Positions 1-8,079 of a stretch of 64,000 nt of DNA are shown in pieces. Within the stretch, counting starts at the first letter, position 1. The number at the start of each line of letters is the position of its first letter. A program made the position numbers and the translations under genes. Below the pieces are notes generated by a model. It saw only the letters and a list, made by a program, of their open reading frames with translations, had not been told where the DNA came from and did no database searches. Source of the stretch: a virus. The stretch covers positions 1-64,000 of IMG/VR virus record IMGVR_UViG_3300020572_000005. The stretch is one strand, 5' to 3'.

Positions 1-1070
1 GTGGCACTTACTGCTCCGCCGGTTAATACATTACCACCTGTGATATTGCCAGTAGAACTCACAGTACCACCTGTAGCAACATTGCCAAATGTACCTGTTC
101 CGGTGGCACTTACTGTGCCTGACGTGGCAACATTGCCAGCAACAACCGTATTTGAAAGTGTAATGCCTTCTGCATTTGACGTGATAGTCTGTGTACCAAT
201 GTAGATACTGTTGCCAGACAAATATAAATCTTTCCACAATGCACCAGCAGCACCCAGGTTATAAGTTGCAGTTGTAGTTGGAACCAAGTTGCTGTTGACT
301 GTTCCAGTGACTGTTAAGATGTTGCCAACTGTTACGTTGGCAACCACTGAAACATTGTTGGCCAATGCCACGGTGACACTACTTACGTTGCCAGTAACTG
401 ATGCCACTGCAACAGTGATTTGATCAGTTGTTCCGTCAAAGTCAATTGTGTCGCCACCGTTGACTGCTTCTGTAGTTGTGCCGTCAGAGATGGCAAAAGA
501 TGAGTTGCCCAATGTGCTTAAAACATACGCTTTGGTGGCAGCATCGGTGTTGGCAACCGGATCAGCAACGTTGCTGATCACCACATTACCAAAACTCACA
601 ATAGAGTTGGCTGCCACTGTCAAGTTGGCAATGTTACTTTGACCAGCAACAGTTAATCCAGCAGTTACATTGGCATTTAATGTGGTAAGATTGGCATATG
701 CTGACACTACAATTGTAGTTTCTGTCTCAGGGGTGCTGGTAAATGCTGTTATAAAGGACTGTGCGCTTTCGTCCCAGACAAAAGCAATGTTGTTGGCAGT
801 ACCACGTTGACCAATGAAACCAATGTCCACTGCTGGAGAACCAGTCTGTGTGGAAGCCAGTAAAATAACCGGATCTTCAATGGTGGTAATGTTGGTGTCA
901 ATTGCAGTGGTATTGCCTTGAACAGTCAAGTTTCCTGTGACAGTAAGATTTGACCCGTAGGTCAGATTGTTTGCGATTTTTGCGGCACTGATCGAATAAT
1001 CAACTAGTTTCGAACTGGCAACAATGGTTGCATCTGTAATTTGATTATTCTTAATTCTGGTAACAGCCAT
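1..1070 (-). CDS. Fibre-like virion protein (3' end outside window)
   Basis: An open frame runs from ATG at 1070 to the left edge without a stop (356 codons seen), so the C-terminus is missing. The product is rich in Thr, Val, Asn and Gly, with many short repeats of the type 'T(V)TGN(L/I)TVxGN', as in phage fibres with stacked beta-strands. It contains the segment 'YNLGAAGALWKDLYLSGN', which I associate with trimeric tail-fibre shafts of T4-like aquatic phages. An AAGGAA Shine-Dalgarno lies 7 nt upstream. The start 'MAVTRIKNNQITDATIVASS' resembles a fibre attachment segment. It is the last visible member of a run of minus-strand virion genes. The exact role (long fibre, whisker or decoration) cannot be told from sequence. 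Confidence 0.8.
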   Translation of the reverse strand, partial: MAVTRIKNNQITDATIVASSKLVDYSISAAKIANNLTYGSNLTVTGNLTVQGNTTAIDTNITTIEDPVILLASTQTGSPAVDIGFIGQRGTANNIAFVWDESAQSFITAFTSTPETETTIVVSAYANLTTLNANVTAGLTVAGQSNIANLTVAANSIVSFGNVVISNVADPVANTDAATKAYVLSTLGNSSFAISDGTTTEAVNGGDTIDFDGTTDQITVAVASVTGNVSSVTVALANNVSVVANVTVGNILTVTGTVNSNLVPTTTATYNLGAAGALWKDLYLSGNSIYIGTQTITSNAEGITLSNTVVAGNVATSGTVSATGTGTFGNVATGGTVSSTGNITGGNVLTGGAVSA

Positions 1071-1099
1071 GACATTCCTTGTTTTTAACTTCAAAAATC

Positions 1100-1117
1100 G
1101 CTAACACCCGTGTTAGC
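1100..1117 (-). promoter_or_regulatory. 5'-terminal hairpin of a late transcript
   Basis: A perfect 8-bp inverted repeat (GCTAACAC / GTGTTAGC) with a 2-nt centre. It begins 1 nt after the +1 predicted from the TATAAATT box at 1124-1131. It could protect the 5' end of the mRNA, or be an operator. Confidence 0.5.
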
Positions 1118-1123
1118 AATCTA

Positions 1124-1131
1124 AATTTATA
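1124..1131 (-). promoter_or_regulatory. T4-type late promoter, TATAAATT
   Basis: Seven of eight bases match the T4 late consensus TATAAATA. It lies 53 nt upstream of the fibre gene starting at 1070, and the leader carries a hairpin and an AAGGAA Shine-Dalgarno. The rest of the 203-nt gap between the genes (1071-1273) shows no gene. Confidence 0.5.
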
Positions 1132-1273
1132 TGTTATTTACCAAAGTCGTGGCGATAAACACTGCTCAGTTTAATAAACAGTGTGAAATAAATTTGTTAC
1201 CGGGGAGTTTGTTGTGTTTTTATTTACCAAACTGGTAAAAACATTTAGCAGAATTGCAACATTTTAGTGCAGA

Positions 1274-2593
1274 TCAAGTTGTGATAGTGCTGCCAATAGT
1301 CACTTGTTTCCAGGCACCGCCTGTGTACACTGCCAAACAAGGTGATCCAGCAGCACCGTTGGAAACATAGATCACCTGTCCTGTTGCAACGTTGCCTAGT
1401 CCGTTGGCCTGTGCTACTGTGTATGCAGGCAGTTGTAGACTGTGACCAGCACTGATATTCAATATACTGGTGCTGGTCACTTGTGCCACAGTTGTAGAAT
1501 TTATATCAAAATCAATGTTGCCGCCAGCTGTGGTGTTTACTTCTGCAGTTCCTGCAGAGTTTGTCAAAGCAGTTACTGTGCTAACTGTGGCAATAAATCG
1601 AATCTGTATGATATCAGTTGTCAACGGAACATCGGTGAATGTAATTTGATCAGTTGCCACTGTGTAATCAACGTTGGGTGTTTGATTTATACCGTTAATT
1701 GTGACCAAAATTCCAGTTGCGGTAGCGGCCTGGTCCAGGGTGTATGTTGCAGTTGATCCATCTGGTGTGATAGTTTGATTGGTAATATTTGCTATTGCAC
1801 CGCCGATACTTTCCCAGTCTGATCCAGTGTATATTTCTGTCTGATTCAAGGCGTTGTTGTAGCGTATTGTTCCTTCCACAGCTGGATCTGGACGCTGTGT
1901 GGTGTTACCATATGGAATCGTTATGCCGCCTGTGCCAGATATGGTCACAAGTCCGTTGCCGGTGGCAGTTAGGGTAATGTTTCCATTGGCCAAGTTTGTG
2001 GACACTGTGGTATTGGCCACAGTCAAATTGCCAATTGTTACATTGCCAGGATTGTTGGTAACTCCAAGAGCGCCAACATATTCGTAACCTGAGATATACA
2101 CCACATTTCCTGCAGTCAACACAGTGGGAATTGTTTCGCCAATGAAGTTGAGTACGCCGGCTTGTGTATCAAAGAAATATTCGCCAACTCCGCCAATACC
2201 AGTGGAGAATATCTGTGTGCCGGTGGCTTGAATGTTAGCGGCTGCGGCAGGTCCTACATATACCTTTGGCAACCAAGTGGCTCCAAACTCTTGCGGAATC
2301 CAGTATTCAACATTGCTCAGCCATGTGGGACGTATGCCACCTATGGGTGGCACAGTGGTGTCCGGGTCGCACTGCACAGAATTTGCGTTTATACGAGCAT
2401 TAGCAATGCCAGTGATTGCACCAGCAGAGGAAGTAATTTGGTCAGACTGCATCCATACAATGTCGCCACGTATGAACGCTGGTGATGCTATGCTTTCGTT
2501 TGACGCACTTTTAGTTGTGGCGTTGGCAGTTTTTGCAACACCTTGCAGTTTCTTAAACAGTAGGTCAATGTATTGTGCGACTGAGACTGCCAT
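1274..2593 (-). CDS. Virion structural protein, fibre-like
   Basis: A 439-residue protein. The N-terminal 180 residues look globular ('AQYIDLLFKKLQGVAKTA', 'RGDIVWMQSDQI', 'RPTWLSNVEYWIP'). They are followed by a Thr/Asn/Gly-rich shaft ('GNVTIGNLTVANTTV') and a region with 'NNALNQTEIYTGSDWESIGG', typical of phage fibre knobs. A segment near residue 285 ('ILVTINGINQTPNVDYTV') matches the small beta-module repeated many times in the giant baseplate protein at 45930-60455. The start codon overlaps the stop of the upstream gene (TAATG), implying translational coupling. The family looks like one seen in marine T4-like phages, but I cannot name it. Confidence 0.75.
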   Translation of the reverse strand: MAVSVAQYIDLLFKKLQGVAKTANATTKSASNESIASPAFIRGDIVWMQSDQITSSAGAITGIANARINANSVQCDPDTTVPPIGGIRPTWLSNVEYWIPQEFGATWLPKVYVGPAAAANIQATGTQIFSTGIGGVGEYFFDTQAGVLNFIGETIPTVLTAGNVVYISGYEYVGALGVTNNPGNVTIGNLTVANTTVSTNLANGNITLTATGNGLVTISGTGGITIPYGNTTQRPDPAVEGTIRYNNALNQTEIYTGSDWESIGGAIANITNQTITPDGSTATYTLDQAATATGILVTINGINQTPNVDYTVATDQITFTDVPLTTDIIQIRFIATVSTVTALTNSAGTAEVNTTAGGNIDFDINSTTVAQVTSTSILNISAGHSLQLPAYTVAQANGLGNVATGQVIYVSNGAAGSPCLAVYTGGAWKQVTIGSTITT

Positions 2594-5094
2594 TAGTTAC
2601 TCGCTACGTTTAGTGATAGGCCGGTCACTGACTGACCTGATGTGAGAGCAACTCTCACATAGATTTCGTTTGTTGCTGTGCTGGAACTTGAAACAGTTCC
2701 AAAAGTACAAGTTTTGTTTGTACTTGCTGTGTTTACGTTGGGAACAACTACACCACCCAGGGCGCAACCATCTGACCCGTTACCTGGACTATTAACACCA
2801 GGATAACCAGCGCCGGCATAGGCAGTGGTCATCGCAATCCAGCCATTGGCACCAGAACTGGAATCAATCACTGATCCTGGCAATGCCACCCATATACCAG
2901 CCACATTGCCAGCATAGGTAATGTCAAATTTTGACACATTGGTTCGTATAAATTTGATTGTAAAGTACTGTGTTCCTGTGCGGCCAGCACTTAGGTTAGG
3001 ACCTGCAGGCAAGTATCCTGTTGAATAATTGGTTTGATCATGTTTGAGTACACCTTGTGACCCTGAGCCTACCACAGTGGCATCGTATGTTTCCAGTGTT
3101 GAACTTTGACTGTTAAAGTTTGCTTCGCTGCCTGTGTACGCAGGAGTGTTTCCGGAGCCAGGATTGATGATACGAACAGCATTGCCTGACCCTGTGCCAA
3201 CCCCAGTGACAATAACATTGCCTTCGTCGATGGCAGTGGCAGAGCCTGATTTATACAATGCAATATTGCCCAGAGCTGAGGTCAATGTCAACGTGCCAGT
3301 TGAGTAACTGTTGTTGACACTGATGCTGGGACCAGTTGAACTGCCGCCAAATCCTGTGGTTATGTTTGCAGTGGTTGAGAATGATGCACTTGCAAACGAT
3401 CCAAGAACGTTACTGCCAATGTTGCTGGCGCTGTAGTTAACTGATGCAGGTGCCGCAAAACTTCCGGCGGCTGAACCGGACGCCAAGGTGTTTGATGTTG
3501 GGTATGTGTTGCCACTGACATTGGCCACATTGGCAGAAATTGCAAATTGTGTGGCATTGGTATAGTGCGGAATAGTACTGCTATACAATAAAGTTGGTGA
3601 CCCTGGCGGAGTCATTGTGCCAGCACTGAAACTGGGAGTAGCAGGACTAGAATTGTCATAGTACCAAACAGGTGTGTTGGTATTGCCTGTGGCAGAATCT
3701 GCTATGTAAACTTCGTTCCAACCAGCTGGTGCCGCGGTTCCTGACATAGACGATGAGAACACATACCAGAATCCTGCGGCAATGTTTGCATTGGCGTTGC
3801 GATAGTCAAAGTTATTGGTGATCACCAGGTTGCCGCCGTAGGTGCCATTGGCTGTGGGGCTCGCACCGGCGTTCAAGGTCACATTGCCCACATTGGCACC
3901 ATTGCGAACCGCAGTGATTGTACCGGTATCTCCAGGGCCAACAGTGCTGATAGTGTTGGTAGCATAGGTAGCAACACGCAGAATCGTGGTAACAGTGGCA
4001 CCAGCGGCCACTGCTTTGTTGGCAGCAGGTGTGTTATCTACCTGTGTGATATTGGCCATTCTGTATGTGGCCAAACCAGAAAGTGACAGTGTTTGTCCGC
4101 CCGGAAAATTAGCAGGAGATGGTGGTACCAATTTTCCCAGCACTGTGTTTAGCTGTGTGATACCATCAGTCACTGTGGTAGTGGTGGTTAAAGTAACAGC
4201 ATTACTAACAAGGTTGCCCAATGTGTTGGTACCCATTGGGATAAGATTGCCCACTACGCCAATGTCAGCTGCCGATGACCATGTCAAATTGCCGGAACCG
4301 TTGGTGCTTAATACATAATTTGCAGTGCCGCCTGTGATTGTGATATTGGCATTTGAGCCCAGTGACAATATTCCAGATGCTGCCGATATAGCGTTGCCAG
4401 ATAACGTTACTCCATTGGCAACAAGATTACCAGTGGCGTTGACCGTGCCATCTACGTTTGCACCAGTGCTGGTGACTACAAACACATTGGCAGTGCCTGC
4501 TACACTTGTAGCAACATTAGAATTTGCGTAGACTTTTACATTGCTGTTGCCGTTTTGAATTGATGTGGCATCAATGCCGGTTAATTGACTACCGTTGCCA
4601 ATGAAGAAGTTACCAGTGATATTACCTGTGGCACTCACTGTGCCTGTGACATCTGCACCTGAGCCTGTGACCACAAACACATTGGCCGTGCCGCCCACAC
4701 TTGTGGCCACATTTGCATTGGCATATACTTTTACATTGCTATTGCCATTCTGTATGCTTGTGGCGTCTATGCCGGTTAGTTGACTGCCGTTGCCAATGAA
4801 GAAATTAGCAGTGATGTTGCCGGTAGCACTCATTACACCTGCGGTGTTGACATTTCCGCCTGTGATGTTGCCAACTGCGCTTACAGTACTAGACGAAAAA
4901 AGATTGTTGGCTATCGCATTGCCGACAATATCAAGTGCTTGAACAGGAGTTGCGTTGTTAACACCAACTCTGGAATTTACAACGTCAACAAAGACGACCG
5001 GGGTGTCGGCTACTGTGTCAGAAATTGCCAGATTAGAACCATCTCTTTCGAGAGTGTTCTTCAACATCTGTCCTGCAATTTTGCTAATAGCCAT
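2593..5094 (-). CDS. Large fibre-like virion protein with tandem repeats
   Basis: An 833-residue protein. The N-terminus ('MAISKIAGQMLKNTLERDG') resembles attachment heads of fibres in T4-like aquatic phages. Residues 89-218 are two near-identical 65-residue repeats with 'FFIGNGSQLTGIDATSIQNG'. The middle is low-complexity beta shaft. The C-terminal 150 residues are more complex ('YFTIKFIRTNVSKFDITYAG', 'GYPGVNSPGNGSDGCALGG') and end in an Asn/Ser-rich tail, a plausible receptor-facing tip. A leader with AAGGGA precedes the ATG. The gene is the first of the downstream run of minus-strand fibre genes and is coupled by TAATG to the next one. Confidence 0.8.
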   Translation of the reverse strand: MAISKIAGQMLKNTLERDGSNLAISDTVADTPVVFVDVVNSRVGVNNATPVQALDIVGNAIANNLFSSSTVSAVGNITGGNVNTAGVMSATGNITANFFIGNGSQLTGIDATSIQNGNSNVKVYANANVATSVGGTANVFVVTGSGADVTGTVSATGNITGNFFIGNGSQLTGIDATSIQNGNSNVKVYANSNVATSVAGTANVFVVTSTGANVDGTVNATGNLVANGVTLSGNAISAASGILSLGSNANITITGGTANYVLSTNGSGNLTWSSAADIGVVGNLIPMGTNTLGNLVSNAVTLTTTTTVTDGITQLNTVLGKLVPPSPANFPGGQTLSLSGLATYRMANITQVDNTPAANKAVAAGATVTTILRVATYATNTISTVGPGDTGTITAVRNGANVGNVTLNAGASPTANGTYGGNLVITNNFDYRNANANIAAGFWYVFSSSMSGTAAPAGWNEVYIADSATGNTNTPVWYYDNSSPATPSFSAGTMTPPGSPTLLYSSTIPHYTNATQFAISANVANVSGNTYPTSNTLASGSAAGSFAAPASVNYSASNIGSNVLGSFASASFSTTANITTGFGGSSTGPSISVNNSYSTGTLTLTSALGNIALYKSGSATAIDEGNVIVTGVGTGSGNAVRIINPGSGNTPAYTGSEANFNSQSSTLETYDATVVGSGSQGVLKHDQTNYSTGYLPAGPNLSAGRTGTQYFTIKFIRTNVSKFDITYAGNVAGIWVALPGSVIDSSSGANGWIAMTTAYAGAGYPGVNSPGNGSDGCALGGVVVPNVNTASTNKTCTFGTVSSSSTATNEIYVRVALTSGQSVTGLSLNVASN
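4441..4830 (-). repeat. Two 195-bp in-frame tandem repeats
   Basis: Units at 4636-4830 and 4441-4635 encode two 65-residue copies of the fibre shaft. The copies differ mainly at synonymous and conservative positions, so the duplication is old enough to have diverged but is still recognisable at DNA level. It could mediate fibre-length variation by recombination. Confidence 0.8.
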
Positions 5095-5133
5095 TGATTT
5101 TTTCCCTTATAGGGTATTTAGTTGATGCAACAC

Positions 5134-5532
5134 TCAGGTTGTGCTATGAATCACGTTGACTGGAAGACCCAATGGCGGCGCACTGGTAAATGTGATATCA
5201 AATCCACCGTTAACTGTGTAATTTGTCACTGGTATCTGATACACGCTGCCAATAAACACAATGATCTGTTGTGCTGTTGCTTCCTGTACGGACATGGTGA
5301 ACACTGTGGTAACACCGTTGCCTATAAAATCATCAACTGTGTAAGCAATGGATCCACCAGCGGACAGAGGAGACCATACAGCACCGTTGTAGAATTCAAT
5401 CAATCCTATATCGGTGTTAAATCTAAATTGACCAAACACAGGTGCGTCCGGGCGAGTGGCCGAGCTGCCAGTTGGCATGACCACTGATGTACTGCCAGAT
5501 TCTAGTCGTCGATTTTTGACCCAATTTCCCAT
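5134..5532 (-). CDS. Small virion protein, fibre/knob-like
   Basis: A 132-residue protein. Its first half carries 'RPDAPVFGQFRFNTDIGLIEFYNGAVW', of which 'FRFNTDIGLIEFYNGAVW' resembles the recurring fibre-knob segment 'GxxRyNtdxxxxExYxGxxW'. The second half carries the beta-module 'GVTTVFTMSVQ...IIVFIGSVYQIPVTNYTV', also common in the giant baseplate protein. One nucleotide separates the ATG from the stop of the upstream gene (TAACATG), so the two are probably coupled. It probably belongs to the virion, as a fibre or baseplate attachment piece. Confidence 0.7.
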   Translation of the reverse strand: MGNWVKNRRLESGSTSVVMPTGSSATRPDAPVFGQFRFNTDIGLIEFYNGAVWSPLSAGGSIAYTVDDFIGNGVTTVFTMSVQEATAQQIIVFIGSVYQIPVTNYTVNGGFDITFTSAPPLGLPVNVIHSTT

Positions 5533-5533
5533 G

Positions 5534-5866
5534 TTACACTGCGATCGAACTCACTGTAACAGTGACACAATCAGCAATGTTTGCTTCAACATCAATGAGA
5601 TCGCCGTTGTCTAGTATAAGTCTTTCTGTTGATATAACATAGGTATCACCTATGTTGCCGCTGCCAGCAGTGAGTAAAATCTGATTGTAAATCATATTTT
5701 CAAAAGCAGCTCCAACACTGTCATCACTGTTGATTGCAAATACATTGACAGAAACATCTGTTCCTGTTGTGTTGCACAAATATATTGTGGTGATTGCCTG
5801 TTGTCCAACTGCTTCAAATACTGTGGTTGGTGTGGTTGTTGTTAATCGTGTATTGGTAATTGCCAT
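5534..5866 (-). CDS. Small beta-rich virion protein
   Basis: A 110-residue protein with no recognised domain. The composition is beta-rich ('TTIYLCNTTGTDVSVNVFAI', 'NIGDTYVISTERLILDNGDL'), with the look of small head or tail decoration proteins. The start is fixed by an AAGGA Shine-Dalgarno 8 nt upstream. It sits in the minus-strand structural block and probably shares its late transcript. Function is not assigned. Confidence 0.7.
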   Translation of the reverse strand: MAITNTRLTTTTPTTVFEAVGQQAITTIYLCNTTGTDVSVNVFAINSDDSVGAAFENMIYNQILLTAGSGNIGDTYVISTERLILDNGDLIDVEANIADCVTVTVSSIAV

Positions 5867-5875
5867 TTTGATTCC

Positions 5876-6487
5876 TTAAAGTACAAGACTGTATGCAAGA
5901 GCCTTGCGTTTGCTAATTAATTCGTCGTCAACAGTTGTGCTTCTGACGTACACACCAGTACCGCCAGCGCCTTCGGTGTTGTTGTACAGTGCGGCACTGT
6001 TTGCTGTTGCTGTGGGCGTTGACGCTATGTTGCCCAAGACCAATTGTCCTGTTATGCCCACTTTGGTATTTACAGAATCAAATGTAAATTTGCTATTACC
6101 ACCAAACACGCCAGCATTGTTAAATTGTACAGAGTTAACAGGTGCACCCGGTGTTCCGCCCACAGTGCCGGAAGCAATTGTTACATATGCAGATATTGGT
6201 GCGCCATTGGCGTCAACACTGTCACTGATTTCCCAATCGCCCGACACTGTGTTAAATCGCAAGCCTGCAAAAGTTGTGGTTGTTTTTTGAGCCACCAAGC
6301 CCATACTTTGTATTGCACCGTTGTTGTTGGCTGCAACCGTAATGAATGGGTCAGTGACTTTGAGTTCACTTGAATCAATGTATGTGATGTTGCCAATCAC
6401 ATCCAAGTCAGCGTTGATGGTCAGCAGTCCAAGACCATCTGCTACCGTGATGGTATAGTTGCCGCTGGTATTTTTTACTGTAGCCAT
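5876..6487 (-). CDS. Fibre-like virion protein
   Basis: A 203-residue protein. It contains 'ADLDVIGNITYIDSSELKVTD', a segment closely like one in the first gene of the window ('NLTVQGNTTAIDTNITTIED'), and 'FAGLRFNTVSGDWEISDSVD'. Such strings mark fibre shafts and knobs in T4-like aquatic phages. It ends with 'LISKRKALAYSLVL'. AAGGATC lies 8 nt before the ATG. The upstream gene ends directly at this start (TAAATG). Confidence 0.7.
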   Translation of the reverse strand: MATVKNTSGNYTITVADGLGLLTINADLDVIGNITYIDSSELKVTDPFITVAANNNGAIQSMGLVAQKTTTTFAGLRFNTVSGDWEISDSVDANGAPISAYVTIASGTVGGTPGAPVNSVQFNNAGVFGGNSKFTFDSVNTKVGITGQLVLGNIASTPTATANSAALYNNTEGAGGTGVYVRSTTVDDELISKRKALAYSLVL

Positions 6488-7075
6488 TTAGAGATCCTTT
6501 TGATTATTTATCCGCATTACAAAGGTACTCAAATCCTCGTGAGTTAAGTTTTTAATCCGGTCTAATTCTGGTAATCGTGCTGTGGTGTTGCCGCAGATGC
6601 GAATAAATTCGGTATCAGGGTGGTCTTTGGCCACAGTTGTCAGTTGTTTTACCCAGTTTCCGGTAAAAGTTGGACGTGAATCATTGGGTTTGTAAAACTC
6701 TGTGCCAGCATACATGTTGTTAAACTGGTTGTGTACATTGGGACCCATGTCGAATCCTATCAGGTAGATCCTGCCGTGTTGATCTTTTGCCGCAATGCCC
6801 ACTGCATTTGGACCAGAACTGAATCCGTAATACTCTTTGGGAACAGCCACAGCACCCAGCCCGGGAATGGGTTTTCTTGTGTAGAATCGATGTCGTGCAG
6901 AATAGCCTGTTTCTTGTATCAGCTGGGCAATTGGGCGATCTGTTGCCACAAGAACGTCTGGTGTAAACTCTCGATAAAGAGCGTTACAGCCATATACTTT
7001 TCCCAATGTTTTGATGTGTTCCAACGGCAGGCCGGACCTGCTGACTCCGTTGCCCAACACAAATGCTATAGTCAT
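6488..7075 (-). CDS. Rossmann-like protein of unknown function
   Basis: A 195-residue protein beginning 'MTIAFVLGNGVSRSGLPLE', followed by 'GCNALYREFTPDVLVATD'. This is a beta-strand, glycine loop and helix start. The pattern recalls the DUF115/MptE-like fold found near glycosyl- and nucleotide-modifying enzymes, but I cannot prove a family. A second conserved-looking stretch is 'GRIYLIGFDMG'. It is embedded among virion genes on the same strand. The only Shine-Dalgarno-like bases (GGGGA) are inside the stem of the terminator immediately upstream, so translation may be low or conditional. Confidence 0.65.
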   Translation of the reverse strand: MTIAFVLGNGVSRSGLPLEHIKTLGKVYGCNALYREFTPDVLVATDRPIAQLIQETGYSARHRFYTRKPIPGLGAVAVPKEYYGFSSGPNAVGIAAKDQHGRIYLIGFDMGPNVHNQFNNMYAGTEFYKPNDSRPTFTGNWVKQLTTVAKDHPDTEFIRICGNTTARLPELDRIKNLTHEDLSTFVMRINNQKDL

Positions 7076-7078
7076 AAA

Positions 7079-7106
7079 AAATCCCCACAGTACTTAGTGG
7101 GGATTT
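7079..7106 (-). terminator. Rho-independent terminator overlapping a start region
   Basis: A 10-bp stem (AAATCCCCAC / GTGGGGATTT) with an 8-nt loop. On the minus strand the right arm runs into six T residues that abut the ATG at 7075. It would end the transcript of the 7123-7932 gene, and it hides the GGGGA that could serve as Shine-Dalgarno for the next gene. Confidence 0.75.
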
Positions 7107-7122
7107 GTGAGTTACAACAAAA

Positions 7123-7932
7123 TTAGCTTGTGTAGTTCTCTACAATTGCTAGATCCAATGCACCTGTTGCCAATTGCTCTGAACCGTTTGTGCCCCAGGT
7201 GTCAATTTCAGCACCAGACTTGGCCGTTGTGCCTTCGTCACTGAAGAAGTTGTCAACCAATGTTACGTTGTCAACAACCAGAGTTGGATTCCAAACGTCA
7301 CCGGTGTTGGCTCCGCCGCCTGCACAACCGCCGGCAAAGTTCTGCAAGAACTTGTTGGTCAACTTGCTGACTGTTGTTTCAGTTGAGTCGTTGCTGAAAT
7401 AACTGATGCTCATGTTGCCGGCTGTAGGAGTTACATCATTTTGCAACACACATGTGCCAACTTCTTGCGCTGTGCCGGTGGTGCTGCCTGCAGAGGCTAC
7501 TGTAGGAGTAAAAATAGTACCAATGCCGTAGCCGGCTGGAGCACCCATACTAGCCCATTCAGTGTCACCAACTACAGCAATACGCAAGGCCACACCAACC
7601 ACGGCATCAGCTGGATCAATTGCTGTGGTTGTTGCAACCATAAACTTGCGTGAACCTTTTTGGCGAATAATCAATCCAGGTGTTTGACCACTGTAGCTGT
7701 TGGTAATGTTTACTTCGCACTTGACGATTGGATAAGCTGCGCTGGCAACGGTTGTAGGTTGTACACCGCCAACTACACCAAGATATTCTGTGCCAGTCCA
7801 AGTACTACTTGGATACACCGGTGCTGTTAAACTTGTTAATGCATTGAAACCAATATCAACTCCAGGGTTTGCACCGGTGCTAGAGTTATAACTAGCTTCG
7901 GTAATTTTTTTAATTTTAAGAGGACGTCCCAT
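7123..7932 (-). CDS. Virion structural protein (unassigned)
   Basis: A 269-residue protein beginning 'MGRPLKIKKITEASYNSS', followed by a beta-rich body ('IVKCEVNITNSYSGQTPGLI', 'RQKGSRKFMVATTTAIDPAD') and a C-terminus with a Cys/Gly patch ('FAGGCAGGGANTGDVW'). It has its own late-type promoter (8026-8033), a structured leader, an AAGGAG Shine-Dalgarno and its own terminator. This suggests strong, separately controlled late expression, as for an abundant head or tail protein. I do not recognise a T4 counterpart. A decoration or tail-surface protein is the best guess. Confidence 0.7.
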   Translation of the reverse strand: MGRPLKIKKITEASYNSSTGANPGVDIGFNALTSLTAPVYPSSTWTGTEYLGVVGGVQPTTVASAAYPIVKCEVNITNSYSGQTPGLIIRQKGSRKFMVATTTAIDPADAVVGVALRIAVVGDTEWASMGAPAGYGIGTIFTPTVASAGSTTGTAQEVGTCVLQNDVTPTAGNMSISYFSNDSTETTVSKLTNKFLQNFAGGCAGGGANTGDVWNPTLVVDNVTLVDNFFSDEGTTAKSGAEIDTWGTNGSEQLATGALDLAIVENYTS

Positions 7933-8003
7933 TTTGTTTTCTCCTTAAAGAAGTCCGATGTGGGTTCTAGCCACTACGCGGTAGGGTTTAGTCTTCCGCA
8001 TAA

Positions 8004-8019
8004 AACGCCGTATTGCGTT
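8004..8019 (-). promoter_or_regulatory. 5'-terminal hairpin of the 7932 transcript
   Basis: AACGC / GCGTT with a 6-nt loop, beginning at predicted +2 of the transcript from the CATAAATA box. A second small stem (CTAC-CGC-GTAG) follows before the AAGGAG Shine-Dalgarno. Confidence 0.45.
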
Positions 8020-8025
8020 GACAAG

Positions 8026-8033
8026 TATTTATG
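8026..8033 (-). promoter_or_regulatory. T4-type late promoter, CATAAATA
   Basis: Seven of eight bases match TATAAATA. Predicted +1 is at 8020, giving an 88-nt leader before the ATG at 7932. No gene is seen in 7933-8079. Confidence 0.5.
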
Positions 8034-8066
8034 AGTGATTGATATTTTTGCAGTGTCAAAATAACA

Positions 8067-8074
8067 TGTAAATA
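8067..8074 (+). promoter_or_regulatory. Late-type box TGTAAATA 5 nt before ATG
   Basis: Six of eight bases match TATAAATA. The 5-nt spacer places the expected +1 on the A of the ATG at 8080. No Shine-Dalgarno is visible. Confidence 0.45.
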
Positions 8075-8079
8075 TTGCC

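Noticed and set aside
1-4800. Several plus-strand frames rich in Val/Pro/Thr over the fibre genes
   Set aside because: They mirror the repetitive fibre codons; the minus-strand genes have Shine-Dalgarno sites and coupling.
4441-4830. CRISPR-like repetition
   Set aside because: Only two in-frame repeats without spacers; part of a fibre gene.
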